Assembly: GCF_003664185.1 (NCBI RefSeq)
Contig: NZ_RCCS01000009.1
Location: forward strand, 186,001 to 250,000
Reading direction: 5' to 3'
DNA length: 64,000 bases
Source: Tenacibaculum discolor
GTDB lineage: Bacteria > Bacteroidota > Bacteroidia > Flavobacteriales > Flavobacteriaceae
The notes beneath the pieces were generated by a model. That model worked only from the letters and a program-made list of their open reading frames with translations. It was not told where the DNA came from and did not search any database. Below are positions 18,783 through 27,829 of this stretch, piece by piece. Position 1 is the first letter of the stretch. The number at the start of each line of letters is the position of its first letter. A program made the position numbers and the translations under genes.

Positions 18783-19982
18783 ATGAAATTTAAACCTGCA
18801 AACAACATACAAGACCTACAATATTTTGGAGAATTTGGTGGTGTTAACCCATCTATATCAGACTCTTCAACCTATACTTTTTTATCAGCAAAAACTATGT
18901 TTGATACTTTTGAAGGAAATACAGATGGTTGTTATTTATACTCTCGTCACTCATCTCCTTCAAACCTATACCTATCCGAAGCTTTAGCAGCTATGGAAGG
19001 AACTGAGACAGCCAATGTTTCTGCAACAGGTATGGGAGCCATTACTCCTACCATCTTACAAATATGCGAAACTGGAGACCATATTGTTTCAAGCAGAACT
19101 ATTTACGGAGGAACTTATGCTTTTTTAAAGAACTTCACTCCTCGAATGGGCATAGAGACTTCTTTTGTTGATATTACAAAAATAAGTGTGGTAGAAGCTG
19201 CTATTACACCAAAAACCAAAATGATATACTGTGAAACAGTAAGTAACCCATTATTAGAAGTTGCTGATATTAAAGCGCTATCAACCTTAGCTAAAAAACA
19301 CAATTTACAATTAGTTGTTGATAACACATTTTCTCCACTATCAATTTCACCTGCTCAGTTGGGAGCTGATATTGTTATTCACAGCCTAACAAAATTCATC
19401 AATGGTTCTTCAGATACTATGGGAGGGGTTATTTGTGGGACTACAGATTTTATCAATTCTCAAAAAAGTGTAATTGATGGCGCAAGTATGTTATTAGGAG
19501 CTTCTATGGATTCAATGCGAGCTGCTTCTATCTTAAAAAACCTTAGAACTTTACATATTCGTATAAAACAACACAGTAAAAATGCTAGTTATTTAGCTGA
19601 AAAATTTGAAGCTGACGGGTTAAAAACTGTGTACCCCGGGTTAAAATCACATCCTTCTCACGAAGTTTTCAAATCGATGATGAATGAAGAATACGGTTTT
19701 GGAGGAATGTTAACTATAGATACTGGTTCTTTAGAGAAAGCTAACGCTTTAATGGAACTAATGCAAGAAAGAAACTTAGGGTATTTAGCTGTAAGTTTAG
19801 GTTTTTACAAAACCTTATTCTCTGCTCCTGGCACTTCAACATCTTCAGAAATTCCTTTAGATGAACAAACAGAAATGGGATTAACCGATGGGTTAATTCG
19901 TTTTTCAATTGGTTTGGACAATGACATTGAACGCACCTATCGGATGATGAAAGAGTGTATGAAGGAAATTGGCGTGTTGTAA
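18783..19982 (+). CDS. Cys/Met-metabolism PLP-dependent enzyme (methionine gamma-lyase/cystathionine gamma-synthase type)
   Basis: A 399-residue PLP enzyme of the trans-sulfuration family. Visible landmarks are the substrate/phosphate region YLYSRHSSPSNLYLSEALAAMEGTE, the PLP-stacking SRTIYGGTYAFL, the cofactor Asp in VVDNTFSPLS, the Schiff-base lysine in HSLTKFINGSSDTMGG, and the C-terminal RFSIGLDNDIERT. Homologues in flavobacteria are often called methionine gamma-lyase. However, the position that is Cys in well-studied methionine gamma-lyases (YGCT) is Gly here (YGGT), as in cystathionine synthases and lyases, so the exact reaction is open. The flanking Lrp regulator and downstream NhaC-type carrier fit sulfur amino-acid uptake and breakdown. 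Confidence 0.88.
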   Translation: MKFKPANNIQDLQYFGEFGGVNPSISDSSTYTFLSAKTMFDTFEGNTDGCYLYSRHSSPSNLYLSEALAAMEGTETANVSATGMGAITPTILQICETGDHIVSSRTIYGGTYAFLKNFTPRMGIETSFVDITKISVVEAAITPKTKMIYCETVSNPLLEVADIKALSTLAKKHNLQLVVDNTFSPLSISPAQLGADIVIHSLTKFINGSSDTMGGVICGTTDFINSQKSVIDGASMLLGASMDSMRAASILKNLRTLHIRIKQHSKNASYLAEKFEADGLKTVYPGLKSHPSHEVFKSMMNEEYGFGGMLTIDTGSLEKANALMELMQERNLGYLAVSLGFYKTLFSAPGTSTSSEIPLDEQTEMGLTDGLIRFSIGLDNDIERTYRMMKECMKEIGVL

Positions 19983-20008
19983 ACACCTTTAATTTATATT
20001 TCTAAACT

Positions 20009-20069
20009 TGTCATTTTAAACAGTGTAAAAACTATTGATTTCTTTTACATTGTTTAAAGTGACATTTTT
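20009..20069 (+). terminator. Long hairpin terminator after the PLP enzyme gene
   Basis: Arms of 22 bases (20009-20030 and 20043-20064) pair completely if two G-U pairs are allowed. The loop is 12 bases, and the hairpin is followed by TTTTT (20065-20069). It lies 26 bases past the stop codon. It is unusually long for a simple terminator. Confidence 0.75.
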
Positions 20070-20177
20070 GTTTATTTATCATTTCTTTTCAATTTTTCTT
20101 AAAGAAACCCATCAACTTATTCTATTTGTGTAATTCTATACAAAATCGTAACATTACAAGCCGAAAAAAAACCATAG

Positions 20178-21644
20178 ATGCGAGACGAAAAAAATTTATC
20201 TGAAATTCAAATAGAAGAACAAAAAATAATTGATAACAAAGAGTTGAATATTTGGGAAGCTTTAATTCCTGTAATTATTTTAATGGGGTTATTAGCTTAT
20301 AATATTTTTTATGCAGATGGCGCATGGTTAGGCGATTATTCAAATCAATATATTTTATTGATGGGAGGAGTAATTGCAGCAGTAGTAGGCTTTTTAAATA
20401 AAGTTTCTTTACAAAGAATGGCTGCAGAAATATGGGAAAACTGGAAAAGTGTTTTTGTCCCTATTATGATTTTATTTTTGGTTGGAGCCTTAGCTGGAAC
20501 CTGGTTAGTAAGCGGAATTATCCCTGCAATGGTTTATTATGGCTTACAAGTACTAAGTCCTGAAATATTTTTACCTGCCTCAGTAATTATTGCTGCAATT
20601 ATATCAATTGCTACCGGTAGTTCTTGGACAACTTCTGCGACAGTAGGTATTGCGCTGGTTGGAATTGGAAGTGCGTTAGGTATTCCATCGGGTATGATTG
20701 CAGGAGCCGTTATCTCTGGTGCTTATTTCGGTGATAAAATGTCACCACTATCAGATACTACTAATTTAGCTCCTGCAATGGCTGGCACAGACTTATTTAC
20801 TCATATTAAATATATGGGATATACCACTGTTCCTACCTTTATAATTACTCTTTTAGTATTTACCATTTTAAGTAGTACTATTGATACGACTGGTAATGCA
20901 GATGTTAGCAATTTATTAGCTTCAATTAAAAACACTTTTCATATTTCACCTTGGTTATTTATAGTTCCTGCCGTAGTAATTGTTATGATTTTATTAAAAA
21001 CTAAGCCTTTGGTGGCTTTAGGTACTGGTGTAATATTAGCAGGTGTTTTTGCTTTTATCTTTCAAGCTGATGTACTAGTAGGTTTAGCTGAATCGAAGTT
21101 TCAATCAATTATAAATGCAATTTTAACTGACACTCAAATACAAACTGACAATGAAAAGTTAACAGAACTATTCAGTTCTGGCGGAATGAATGGTATGTTA
21201 TGGACTATCTTTTTAATTATCTGTGCTATGGTTTTTGGTGGTACTATGGATGCTATAGGTGCCTTAGCTAAGCTTACCAAAGCCTTATTATCGGTAGCAA
21301 CTTCAGTTTTTGGGTTATTCGCTAGCACTGTTATTAGTTGTTTAGGTTTAAATACGATTGCTTCTGATCAATATTTAGCAATTGTTATTCCAGGTAAAAT
21401 GTTTAAAAAAGCATATGAAGACAAAGGGTTAGCCCCTGAAAACTTAAGTAGAACCTTAGAAGATTCTGGTACTGTTACTTCGGTTTTAATTCCTTGGAAT
21501 ACTTGTGGAGCTTACCAATCAGGAGTTTTAGGTGTTGGTGTTGGAGAATATTTTATCTATGCTGTTTTTAATTACTTAAGTCCAATTATGACTTTACTTT
21601 TTGCAGCATTTAGAATTAAAATTAGACAATTAGCTAAAAAATAA
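20178..21644 (+). CDS. NhaC-family Na+/H+ antiporter or Na+-coupled solute carrier
   Basis: A 488-residue integral membrane protein with about 11-12 hydrophobic segments. NhaC-family landmarks include the Gly/Ser-rich core ATGSSWTTSATVGIALVGIG, the GAYFGDKMSPLSDTTNLAPA stretch and the late phrase EDSGTVTSVLIPWNTCGAYQSGVLG. Members exchange Na+ for H+, but some NhaC relatives carry amino acids such as methionine. Sitting downstream of a sulfur amino-acid PLP enzyme with an Lrp regulator, a methionine or other amino-acid transport role is a fair inference. The long hairpin at 20009-20069 implies it has its own promoter. Confidence 0.9.
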   Translation: MRDEKNLSEIQIEEQKIIDNKELNIWEALIPVIILMGLLAYNIFYADGAWLGDYSNQYILLMGGVIAAVVGFLNKVSLQRMAAEIWENWKSVFVPIMILFLVGALAGTWLVSGIIPAMVYYGLQVLSPEIFLPASVIIAAIISIATGSSWTTSATVGIALVGIGSALGIPSGMIAGAVISGAYFGDKMSPLSDTTNLAPAMAGTDLFTHIKYMGYTTVPTFIITLLVFTILSSTIDTTGNADVSNLLASIKNTFHISPWLFIVPAVVIVMILLKTKPLVALGTGVILAGVFAFIFQADVLVGLAESKFQSIINAILTDTQIQTDNEKLTELFSSGGMNGMLWTIFLIICAMVFGGTMDAIGALAKLTKALLSVATSVFGLFASTVISCLGLNTIASDQYLAIVIPGKMFKKAYEDKGLAPENLSRTLEDSGTVTSVLIPWNTCGAYQSGVLGVGVGEYFIYAVFNYLSPIMTLLFAAFRIKIRQLAKK

Positions 21645-21649
21645 TATTC

Positions 21650-21680
21650 AAGTCTTTAAATAAAGTGAGACTTATTTTTT
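21650..21680 (+). terminator. Hairpin with T-run directly before the GNAT gene
   Basis: AAGTCT (21650-21655) pairs with AGACTT (21668-21673), followed by ATTTTTT that runs straight into the ATG at 21681. It looks like a weak terminator for the NhaC-type gene. With its T-run abutting the start codon, it may also affect translation of the next gene. Confidence 0.5.
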
Positions 21681-22139
21681 ATGATTATAAAAGCTCAAAT
21701 AAAAGACGCTAAATTACTAACAGAAATCGCTATAAGCTCGAAAGCATACTGGGGGTACTCCAAAGAACAAATGGAACTTTGGAAAGATGACCTAACAGTC
21801 ACCCCTAAAACTTTTGCCGATTGTAATATTTATAAATTTCAAGTTAACGATATTACAGCTGGTTTTTATGTTTTATATCGAGCTAATATTAGAACAAGTT
21901 TTTTAGATTTTTTATTTGTTACTCCTAAGTTTATAAACCAAGGTATAGGTTCTAAACTACTCGAACATGCAAAAAAATCTTGTGTAAGTGGTTCTTGCGC
22001 TGTTTTAAATGTTTTATCAGATCCAAATTCAGAAGCTTTTTATTTAAAACATGGTTTTGAAATAATTGGCAAACGAGAAAGTAGTATAAAAGGACGTTTT
22101 TTACCTGAAATGGAGCTATATTTTCCTGAAAACATGTAA
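21681..22139 (+). CDS. GNAT family N-acetyltransferase
   Basis: A 152-residue acetyltransferase of the GNAT superfamily. The acetyl-CoA binding motif A is seen as LDFLFVTPKFINQGIGSKLLEHA (Q/R-x-x-G-x-G/A loop at about 92-98). The C-terminal motif is NAFYLKHGFEIIGKRESS-like, where the sequence reads SEAFYLKHGFEIIGKRESSI. The substrate is unknown. It starts 36 bp after the NhaC-type gene, with a terminator-like hairpin in between, and its 3' end overlaps the small convergent membrane-protein gene by 24 bp. Confidence 0.88.
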   Translation: MIIKAQIKDAKLLTEIAISSKAYWGYSKEQMELWKDDLTVTPKTFADCNIYKFQVNDITAGFYVLYRANIRTSFLDFLFVTPKFINQGIGSKLLEHAKKSCVSGSCAVLNVLSDPNSEAFYLKHGFEIIGKRESSIKGRFLPEMELYFPENM

Positions 22140-22352
22140 CAAAATTGATACTATTAAAAGTATCCAAGGAGTTCCGTGCAAAAACACATCAAACCAATCC
22201 ATAAATTGCATAGCGTGTTCTCCTGAAAAAGCATTTCCTCCTGCTATCCATTTTAGTTTACCTACAATATGTGGTGGCCTAAAAGGTGCTAAACCTAAGG
22301 TTAAACTTGCTATTAAAAACAACTTCCAGTTTTGTCGTAATTTCTCTTTCAT
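22116..22352 (-). CDS. Small conserved membrane protein (78 aa)
   Basis: A 78-residue protein with two hydrophobic segments (LFLIASLTLGLAPF, about 11-24, and WILLIVSILLHVF, about 63-75). Between them lies the phrase PPHIVGKLKWIAGG and MDWFDVFLHG. Small proteins of this pattern recur in flavobacteria; some databases label them as transporter-related, but I see no basis for a function. It overlaps the end of the GNAT gene by 24 bp on the opposite strand and lies 1 bp downstream of the putative porin gene, so it is probably co-transcribed with it. Confidence 0.7.
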   Translation of the reverse strand: MKEKLRQNWKLFLIASLTLGLAPFRPPHIVGKLKWIAGGNAFSGEHAMQFMDWFDVFLHGTPWILLIVSILLHVFRKI

Positions 22353-22353
22353 A

Positions 22354-24312
22354 TTATATAAACCAGTTCCACACTACCCCAAAACGAATTACAAAATCTC
22401 TATACGGATAGTTCGGTGCTGAAAAATAATTCTTTTTAAGTACAAAAGAACTAATGTTATCTGCTTTAAAGTAAATTCGAGTTCTACGAACCCTTGCATT
22501 AAAAAACAAATCAACTGTTGGGTATCCTATTTCTGTATCATTCTGTAAAGTAAACTCAGCCAACAAAGGGTTATACGCATTCGCTTTATATTCTGAAAAA
22601 TACTTAAATGTAGCTCCTATTTGCACTAACAAAGGTTTTCCTTTAAACCATTCATCTGTATAATAAAGTGTGTTACGAGTAACAAATTCGGGAACTCTAA
22701 ACACACTATTTCCACTTGCTACTTTTTGATACATTATAGTGTTATCTAAAGCAAACTTTCCGAAAGTAAACTCTTTAGAGGCTTTTGCTTTTAAATAATT
22801 AACATCTCCTGAAAATTGTTGTGGCTGTCCATCTTCATCAAAATATGTATAATTACTAATATTGGTGATATCTACAGATGCATTTCCCCATTTAGAATCT
22901 ATAACTCCTCCTAAAGAACGTGTTCCTATCTGAGAAAAATTATTCTCCCAATTATAATCATCATAACTACTTTGATGCAATAAAAAATTAAAGTTGGGCG
23001 ATTTGTTACTTATTCCTACCCTACCTTTTACAGTAAGTACACTATCTTTCTTATAAAAAGCTTCTCCAGAAAGGCTATTTCCAGATAAACGTCCGCTTCC
23101 AGGTGTAAGATTTCCAGAAGCATTTACATGGAAGTTTCCAATTCTTCCATTCCAATCAGCTCCAAAAGAAATTGCATCTCCCTTCAGCTTATTCTTTGTA
23201 ATTCCAACCGTATTATTCTGTAAGTTTTCATACCCATATGTATAATTTGATAATTCTGTTTTTACACGAAACTTACCTAATACATATTTTGAGTTAAAAT
23301 CTAAAAAGAACTGATTGTTGTATAACAAATAAATAGTCTTATTATTTATCTTACTTGAAATATTTGCATTACCAAACATATCTGAAGCTGTACCTTGATT
23401 AAATCGATAAAACTTAGAATCTCTAGTAAATGAATGCCCCAATTTTAAATTAGAAAAATCTTTTTGACTTACACTATCTTTTGAAGATAATAGTTTAAAA
23501 GTATGTTCAAAATACAATCTTTTAGCATCTAAAGTACTTTCGGCACTATTCAAATTCACATCCATCCTACCTCTATTTCCACTGAAATTAGGATCATCTG
23601 CTAAAAATGCTTCTAAGGAAGTTTCTGTCAACCCTCCATTTTCTTGATTAAAAAAGTCTTGATTTACAGCATGTCCTCTAATTGCATATTGCCCTTTAGG
23701 AGTTTCATAACTAAAACTTACCCTAAAATTACCCGTACTTGACAAGGAGCGTCTATAAGTCCCTAATGAACGGAGCCCTTTATATGCTATTGCTAGGTTA
23801 AAACGTTTGGAAAAATTTGTTGTAAAAAGCGCATCTAGTACCTGTCCCTGCTCCAAACCAGTTCGGTACATAATTTCTGTTGTAGGTGTGGGTACATGAT
23901 AATAATTCACATCTTCAATATCAAAATAATTGAACATTTTTGCTCTAAAACCTATATCTGGAAATCGGGAAATATTAGTAAAATCGTATCCTAAGTTATT
24001 AAACGTTTGTCCTTGATTATGAAAAGCTAGCAATTCAAAATTATCCTTTCTTAAGAAGTTAAACTTATATTCTTTTTGAATTGTTAATGTGGTATCTACT
24101 ATAGTAGTATCATTCTTGTGTGATATAATTTTATAATCGGTATACTTAGTTTTTCCACTAAGTTTTACGTTAATTTCATTATCAGGTAATGAATCCATAT
24201 TTTGATTAAGTCCTCCTCTACCTCTTCCAAAGCCTCCATCAATTGTTCTTATTTGGGCAAAAATTACCTGAACACTTATCAAACAAAAAAATACTAAGAA
24301 ATTTTTCTTCAT
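22354..24312 (-). CDS. Putative outer-membrane porin
   Basis: About 652 residues. The start is set at the ATG of MKKNFLVFFCLISVQVIFAQ, a clear signal peptide, and not 10 codons upstream. A Gly/Arg-rich stretch (RTIDGGFGRGRGGLNQ) follows the cleavage site. The rest has the amphipathic beta-strand pattern of a large barrel, with many Asn/Tyr/Phe, and ends with strands RDFVIRFGVVWNWFI. It matches the flavobacterial 'putative porin' family by overall layout. Transported substrate unknown. It is divergent from rnhB. Confidence 0.8.
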   Translation of the reverse strand: MKKNFLVFFCLISVQVIFAQIRTIDGGFGRGRGGLNQNMDSLPDNEINVKLSGKTKYTDYKIISHKNDTTIVDTTLTIQKEYKFNFLRKDNFELLAFHNQGQTFNNLGYDFTNISRFPDIGFRAKMFNYFDIEDVNYYHVPTPTTEIMYRTGLEQGQVLDALFTTNFSKRFNLAIAYKGLRSLGTYRRSLSSTGNFRVSFSYETPKGQYAIRGHAVNQDFFNQENGGLTETSLEAFLADDPNFSGNRGRMDVNLNSAESTLDAKRLYFEHTFKLLSSKDSVSQKDFSNLKLGHSFTRDSKFYRFNQGTASDMFGNANISSKINNKTIYLLYNNQFFLDFNSKYVLGKFRVKTELSNYTYGYENLQNNTVGITKNKLKGDAISFGADWNGRIGNFHVNASGNLTPGSGRLSGNSLSGEAFYKKDSVLTVKGRVGISNKSPNFNFLLHQSSYDDYNWENNFSQIGTRSLGGVIDSKWGNASVDITNISNYTYFDEDGQPQQFSGDVNYLKAKASKEFTFGKFALDNTIMYQKVASGNSVFRVPEFVTRNTLYYTDEWFKGKPLLVQIGATFKYFSEYKANAYNPLLAEFTLQNDTEIGYPTVDLFFNARVRRTRIYFKADNISSFVLKKNYFSAPNYPYRDFVIRFGVVWNWFI

Positions 24313-24382
24313 AGCAACAAAAGTAAAATAATTTAACGACAAAAATCACGATTAATTTCTTTGAAATCTGTTAATTTGTAGC

Positions 24383-24982
24383 ATGTTGCAATTAAATTAT
24401 AGTGGACATAAGTTTGAAGCAGGAACAGATGAAGCTGGTAGAGGCTGTTTATCAGGACCTGTTGTAGCTGCTGCCGTTATTTTACCCGACAATTTTCAAC
24501 ATGAACTACTAAACGACTCTAAACAAATTTCAGAAAAAAAAAGACAAAAGCTTAGACCTTATATTGAAGAGCATGCACTTGCATTTGGAGTCTCTTTCAT
24601 CCATCAAGAAGAAGTTGATGAACTTAATGTTTTACAAGCCTCTATTACTGGAATGCATCGTTCAATAGAACAATTGTCTATTCAACCTGAATTTATTATT
24701 GTTGATGGAAACAAATTCAGACCTTTTGAAAAAATACCTCACCAAACCATTGTAAAAGGCGATGCTAAATTTATGAGTATAGCAGCTGCTTCTGTACTTG
24801 CCAAGACCTATCGTGATGAGTATATGGAAAAAATTCATCAAGAATTCCCTCAATATAACTGGCAAAAAAACAAAGGATATCCTACTAAAGAACACCGCGA
24901 AGCTATTCGTCAATTTGGCGCAACTCCTTACCACCGAAAATCATTTAAATTGTTACCTGAACAATTAAAATTGAAACTTTAA
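24383..24982 (+). CDS. rnhB: Ribonuclease HII
   Basis: This 199-residue enzyme cleaves RNA in RNA-DNA hybrids and removes misincorporated ribonucleotides. The family signature [20 protein letters not shown] holds the catalytic Asp16-Glu17. The LLNDSKQIS and the later IVDGNKF and [20 protein letters not shown] blocks supply the remaining acidic residues and the RNase HII-specific motif, and the tail has [12 protein letters not shown]. Length is typical. It is followed 33 bp later by the nucleoid-associated protein gene. Confidence 0.97.
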   Translation: MLQLNYSGHKFEAGTDEAGRGCLSGPVVAAAVILPDNFQHELLNDSKQISEKKRQKLRPYIEEHALAFGVSFIHQEEVDELNVLQASITGMHRSIEQLSIQPEFIIVDGNKFRPFEKIPHQTIVKGDAKFMSIAAASVLAKTYRDEYMEKIHQEFPQYNWQKNKGYPTKEHREAIRQFGATPYHRKSFKLLPEQLKLKL

Positions 24983-25015
24983 TTTTTCTATTTTTGTCTT
25001 CCAATTTTTTAGAAG

Positions 25016-26071
25016 ATGATTAAAAGAACTCGTACCGAAATTAATAAGTGTATTATTCACAAAGTAGCTAACAAATACAATAGCGGACAAAATGCTTTTT
25101 CAGAAAGTTTAGTTCGTTTTGACGAAGAAAGCTACGAATTATTGCTTCCTTTTTTATTAAAACCTTTCGGGTCTGTTACGCAAAGTTACCGTTTTAGTCA
25201 TCATGCGGATGTCCGCCTAAACGAAATCAACAAATATTGTTCTGATATTTTTGAAGATGATAGTAATGAGGTTTTTATTGAACATTCTAAAAACATTGTT
25301 AATCACCTTTACGAACAATCAAACTCTGCCAACATTAAAACTGGTGATGTAATTGTTGCTTATTTTGAAGGTATCGAGTATAAAGATGTTTTAACTGAAG
25401 CTGTTGGGGTTTTTAAAATTGAAAGTAAAGTAGATTTCTTTCAGACCTATTTAGATGATGATAGTTTTGATGTAGTAGTTCAAAAAGGAATTTCAACAAA
25501 AAGATTGGATAAGGGTTGTTTAATTTTAAACTCCACCGATGCTGAAGGAACTGTGGTTTTATCAGTAGACAATAACCAATATGATGCACAATACTGGATA
25601 AAAAACTTTTTAAGTGTAAAGTATGCTGATGATCGTAATTTACACACTCAAAACTACCTAGAAATGTGTAAAGAGTTTTCTGAAGAGGTTTTAAAACCTG
25701 AATTAGGAAAACAAGAGCAAAGTAACTTCTTAGCTAATACTGTTGATTATTTTAAAGAACATGAAAGCGTAGACTATCATGGTTTCAAAGATGAAGTTTT
25801 TGAAGAAGATAAGCATAAAGATCTTTTTGAAGACTACAAACAACACTTTGAGAAGTTGAACGATGTATTAATTCGTAACAATTTTGAAGTATCTGATGTT
25901 GTTTTAAAGAAGGAAAAAAGTAAGTTTAAAACAGAAATTAAATTAGATACAAATATTCAAATTAAAATTGATGTTGATGCTCCTGATGCTTCTGCTGAAT
26001 ACCTAGAACAAGGGTATGATGAAAATAAGAAAATGAAGTTTTACAAGGTGTATTATAATACAGAGAAATAA
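25016..26071 (+). CDS. Nucleoid-associated protein (NdpA/YejK family)
   Basis: A 351-residue protein with the NdpA/YejK family fold. The N-terminus reads TEINKCIIHKVANKYNSGQN, with an acidic middle and the conserved RLDKGCLILNST and YWIKNFLSVKYADDRNLHTQN stretches. Family members bind nucleoid DNA in E. coli; the role in flavobacteria is not established. A symmetric hairpin terminator overlaps the stop codon and serves this gene and the convergent outer-membrane gene. A TATTTTTG box at 24989-24996 may be its own promoter, but the TTG upstream is only 15 bases away. Confidence 0.88.
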   Translation: MIKRTRTEINKCIIHKVANKYNSGQNAFSESLVRFDEESYELLLPFLLKPFGSVTQSYRFSHHADVRLNEINKYCSDIFEDDSNEVFIEHSKNIVNHLYEQSNSANIKTGDVIVAYFEGIEYKDVLTEAVGVFKIESKVDFFQTYLDDDSFDVVVQKGISTKRLDKGCLILNSTDAEGTVVLSVDNNQYDAQYWIKNFLSVKYADDRNLHTQNYLEMCKEFSEEVLKPELGKQEQSNFLANTVDYFKEHESVDYHGFKDEVFEEDKHKDLFEDYKQHFEKLNDVLIRNNFEVSDVVLKKEKSKFKTEIKLDTNIQIKIDVDAPDASAEYLEQGYDENKKMKFYKVYYNTEK

Positions 26072-26098
26072 AAAAGCTGAGTTAAACTCAGCTTTTTT
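26070..26098. terminator. Bidirectional terminator
   Basis: The A-run and stem AAAAAAGCTGAGT (26070-26082), a 3-base loop, and the exact complement ending in a T-run (26086-26098) form a symmetric terminator between two convergent genes. Confidence 0.92.
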
Positions 26099-26099
26099 A

Positions 26100-26681
26100 T
26101 TAAAATCTTATTCCTACTCCCATTTTTAGGAGATTTACATTTGTATTGTAATTTATATCTGGTGAATTTCCAGAATTTAATTTGGAAAAATCATACTGAA
26201 CTTGTAAAAAAAATCTTGGCAAAACATCATAACTAACACCTAAACCAGCATTTATTCCTCTCAAGGTATCAGAAAGTTTAGAAAAATCTACCGGGCCTGA
26301 ATTATTAGTATTAGTTAGTTTCATTTTCATAAACGAGTATCCTATATTTACAAAAAGATGCAATTTTGTTAATTGACTCAAGTTTAATTCTGAGAAAATT
26401 TTAGGCTGTATAGTATATATTGTTCTCTCAAAATCTTGTGGATAATTGTCCTTATCTCTATCATCAACTAGAAACCCTCCGTTTATACCTATCCCAAAAT
26501 TAACTATTTTAAAATCCTTTATCCTATATTTAACTCCAAAATCAACAACTCCTTCAGACCTACCCCCAATAAAATTATTATCTATTGTTAAAGGATAACT
26601 TACTTCTAAGCTAATTTTTTTATTCTGAGAGAATGAACCCATTCCACACAATAATAAAATTAATATAAGCTTATACTTCAT
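26100..26681 (-). CDS. Small outer-membrane beta-barrel protein
   Basis: A 193-residue exported protein. The signal peptide is MKYKLILILLLCGMGSFSQ, followed by eight or so amphipathic beta-strands and a terminal strand NLLKMGVGIRF ending in Phe, the usual outer-membrane insertion signal. It fits the porin/OmpW-like small barrels annotated as 'outer membrane beta-barrel protein'. No more specific function can be assigned. It begins 2 bp after the PhnA-type gene ends and so is probably in the same transcript. Confidence 0.8.
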   Translation of the reverse strand: MKYKLILILLLCGMGSFSQNKKISLEVSYPLTIDNNFIGGRSEGVVDFGVKYRIKDFKIVNFGIGINGGFLVDDRDKDNYPQDFERTIYTIQPKIFSELNLSQLTKLHLFVNIGYSFMKMKLTNTNNSGPVDFSKLSDTLRGINAGLGVSYDVLPRFFLQVQYDFSKLNSGNSPDINYNTNVNLLKMGVGIRF

Positions 26682-26683
26682 AA

Positions 26684-27274
26684 CTATTCTTTTTCAGCCA
26701 TTTTCTTTACATAATCTGTAATAATCACAATAGTTTGTGCTCCCACTTTACCTTCAATATATTTAGCATTTTCAGGATCTAACGAAATTCTACGCACAGC
26801 AGTTCCTTGTTTAGCTACCATACTAGAACCCTTTACCTTTAAATCTTTAATCAACACTACATTATCACCTGCCTGTAAAATAGCTCCGTTTACATCTCTA
26901 TGAATTATTTTTTCACTTTCATCTAAATGCTCACCTGTAGCCTCAGCAAAACGTAATTCTTCATCTTCTAAATACATCATATCTAACAAATCTTGTGACC
27001 ATCCATCTTTTTTAACACGGTGTAACATTCTCCAAGCCACAACTTTCACTGCTCTAAACTCACTCCACATACTATCATTTAAACAACGCCAGTGATTAGC
27101 ATCTGTTTTATCAGCATCTTCAATCTGCTCAATACAAGTAGCACAAGCCAGTAAACTACCATCAACTCCTCCTGTTGAAATTGGTGGTACTTCATAAATT
27201 GACAAATCGCTTTTTGATGCACATAATTCACATTGATTTCCGCTTCTATCTTGTAATTCTTGTAATAAACTCAT
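26684..27274 (-). CDS. PhnA domain zinc-ribbon protein
   Basis: A 196-residue protein with an N-terminal zinc ribbon (GNQCELCASKSDL ... LLACATCIEQI, four Cys) and a C-terminal PhnA/YjdM domain (DVNGAILQAGDNVVLIKDLKVKGSS ... KQGTAVRRI). The family was named for a supposed link to phosphonate use, but the real role in most bacteria is unclear, so I do not assign one. A possible -7 box TACTTTTG lies on the minus strand at 27302-27295 in the short spacer to the divergent GNAT gene, but no fitting -33 box is present. Confidence 0.88.
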   Translation of the reverse strand: MSLLQELQDRSGNQCELCASKSDLSIYEVPPISTGGVDGSLLACATCIEQIEDADKTDANHWRCLNDSMWSEFRAVKVVAWRMLHRVKKDGWSQDLLDMMYLEDEELRFAEATGEHLDESEKIIHRDVNGAILQAGDNVVLIKDLKVKGSSMVAKQGTAVRRISLDPENAKYIEGKVGAQTIVIITDYVKKMAEKE

Positions 27275-27325
27275 TTTATTCTTTTTTTGCTTCGCAAAAG
27301 TACATTTTTAATTTATATTTAAGCC

Positions 27326-27829
27326 ATGTTATTAGAAAGCGAACGATTAATTATTAAGGAAGCTCTAGTGAGCGATGCTCCTTTTTACTTTCAATTATTT
27401 AATGATCCAGACTGGATTCAATTTATAGGTGATAAAAACTTAAAATCTATTGAAGAAACTCGCGTTTACTTAAAAGATATTTTATTCAAAAACTCAAAGT
27501 TAGGTGGTTTGGGATTTTTTACTGTAATTTTAAAAGAAACCAATAAATCTATTGGAGCATCAACTGCACTACAAAGAGATAAATTAGATTTTATTGATAT
27601 TGGTTACGCTTTTTTACCTGAAGGAAGAGGTAAAGGATATGCGACAGAAGCCACAAAACTAATTATTGAATACGTCCGTACTAAATTCAAACAAAAAAAA
27701 GTATTGGCTTTGACTATGCCTAAAAATGAAAAATCTCAAAAACTATTAAAAAATCTAGGTTTTGAGTTTATTGGAATGCAACAAGTTTTTGAAAATGGAG
27801 AAGATTGTGTATTTGAGTATGTATTTTAA
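27326..27829 (+). CDS. GNAT family N-acetyltransferase (RimJ/RimL type)
   Basis: A 167-residue acetyltransferase with the RimJ/RimL-like opening LESERLIIKEALVSDAPFYFQLFNDPDW and the acetyl-CoA loop FLPEGRGKGYATEATKLIIEY, followed by the motif B stretch PKNEKSQKLLKNLGFEFIG. It may modify a protein N-terminus or a small molecule; no partner is suggested by context. It is divergent from the PhnA-type gene, and its stop overlaps the stop of rimM by 4 bp. Confidence 0.9.
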   Translation: MLLESERLIIKEALVSDAPFYFQLFNDPDWIQFIGDKNLKSIEETRVYLKDILFKNSKLGGLGFFTVILKETNKSIGASTALQRDKLDFIDIGYAFLPEGRGKGYATEATKLIIEYVRTKFKQKKVLALTMPKNEKSQKLLKNLGFEFIGMQQVFENGEDCVFEYVF

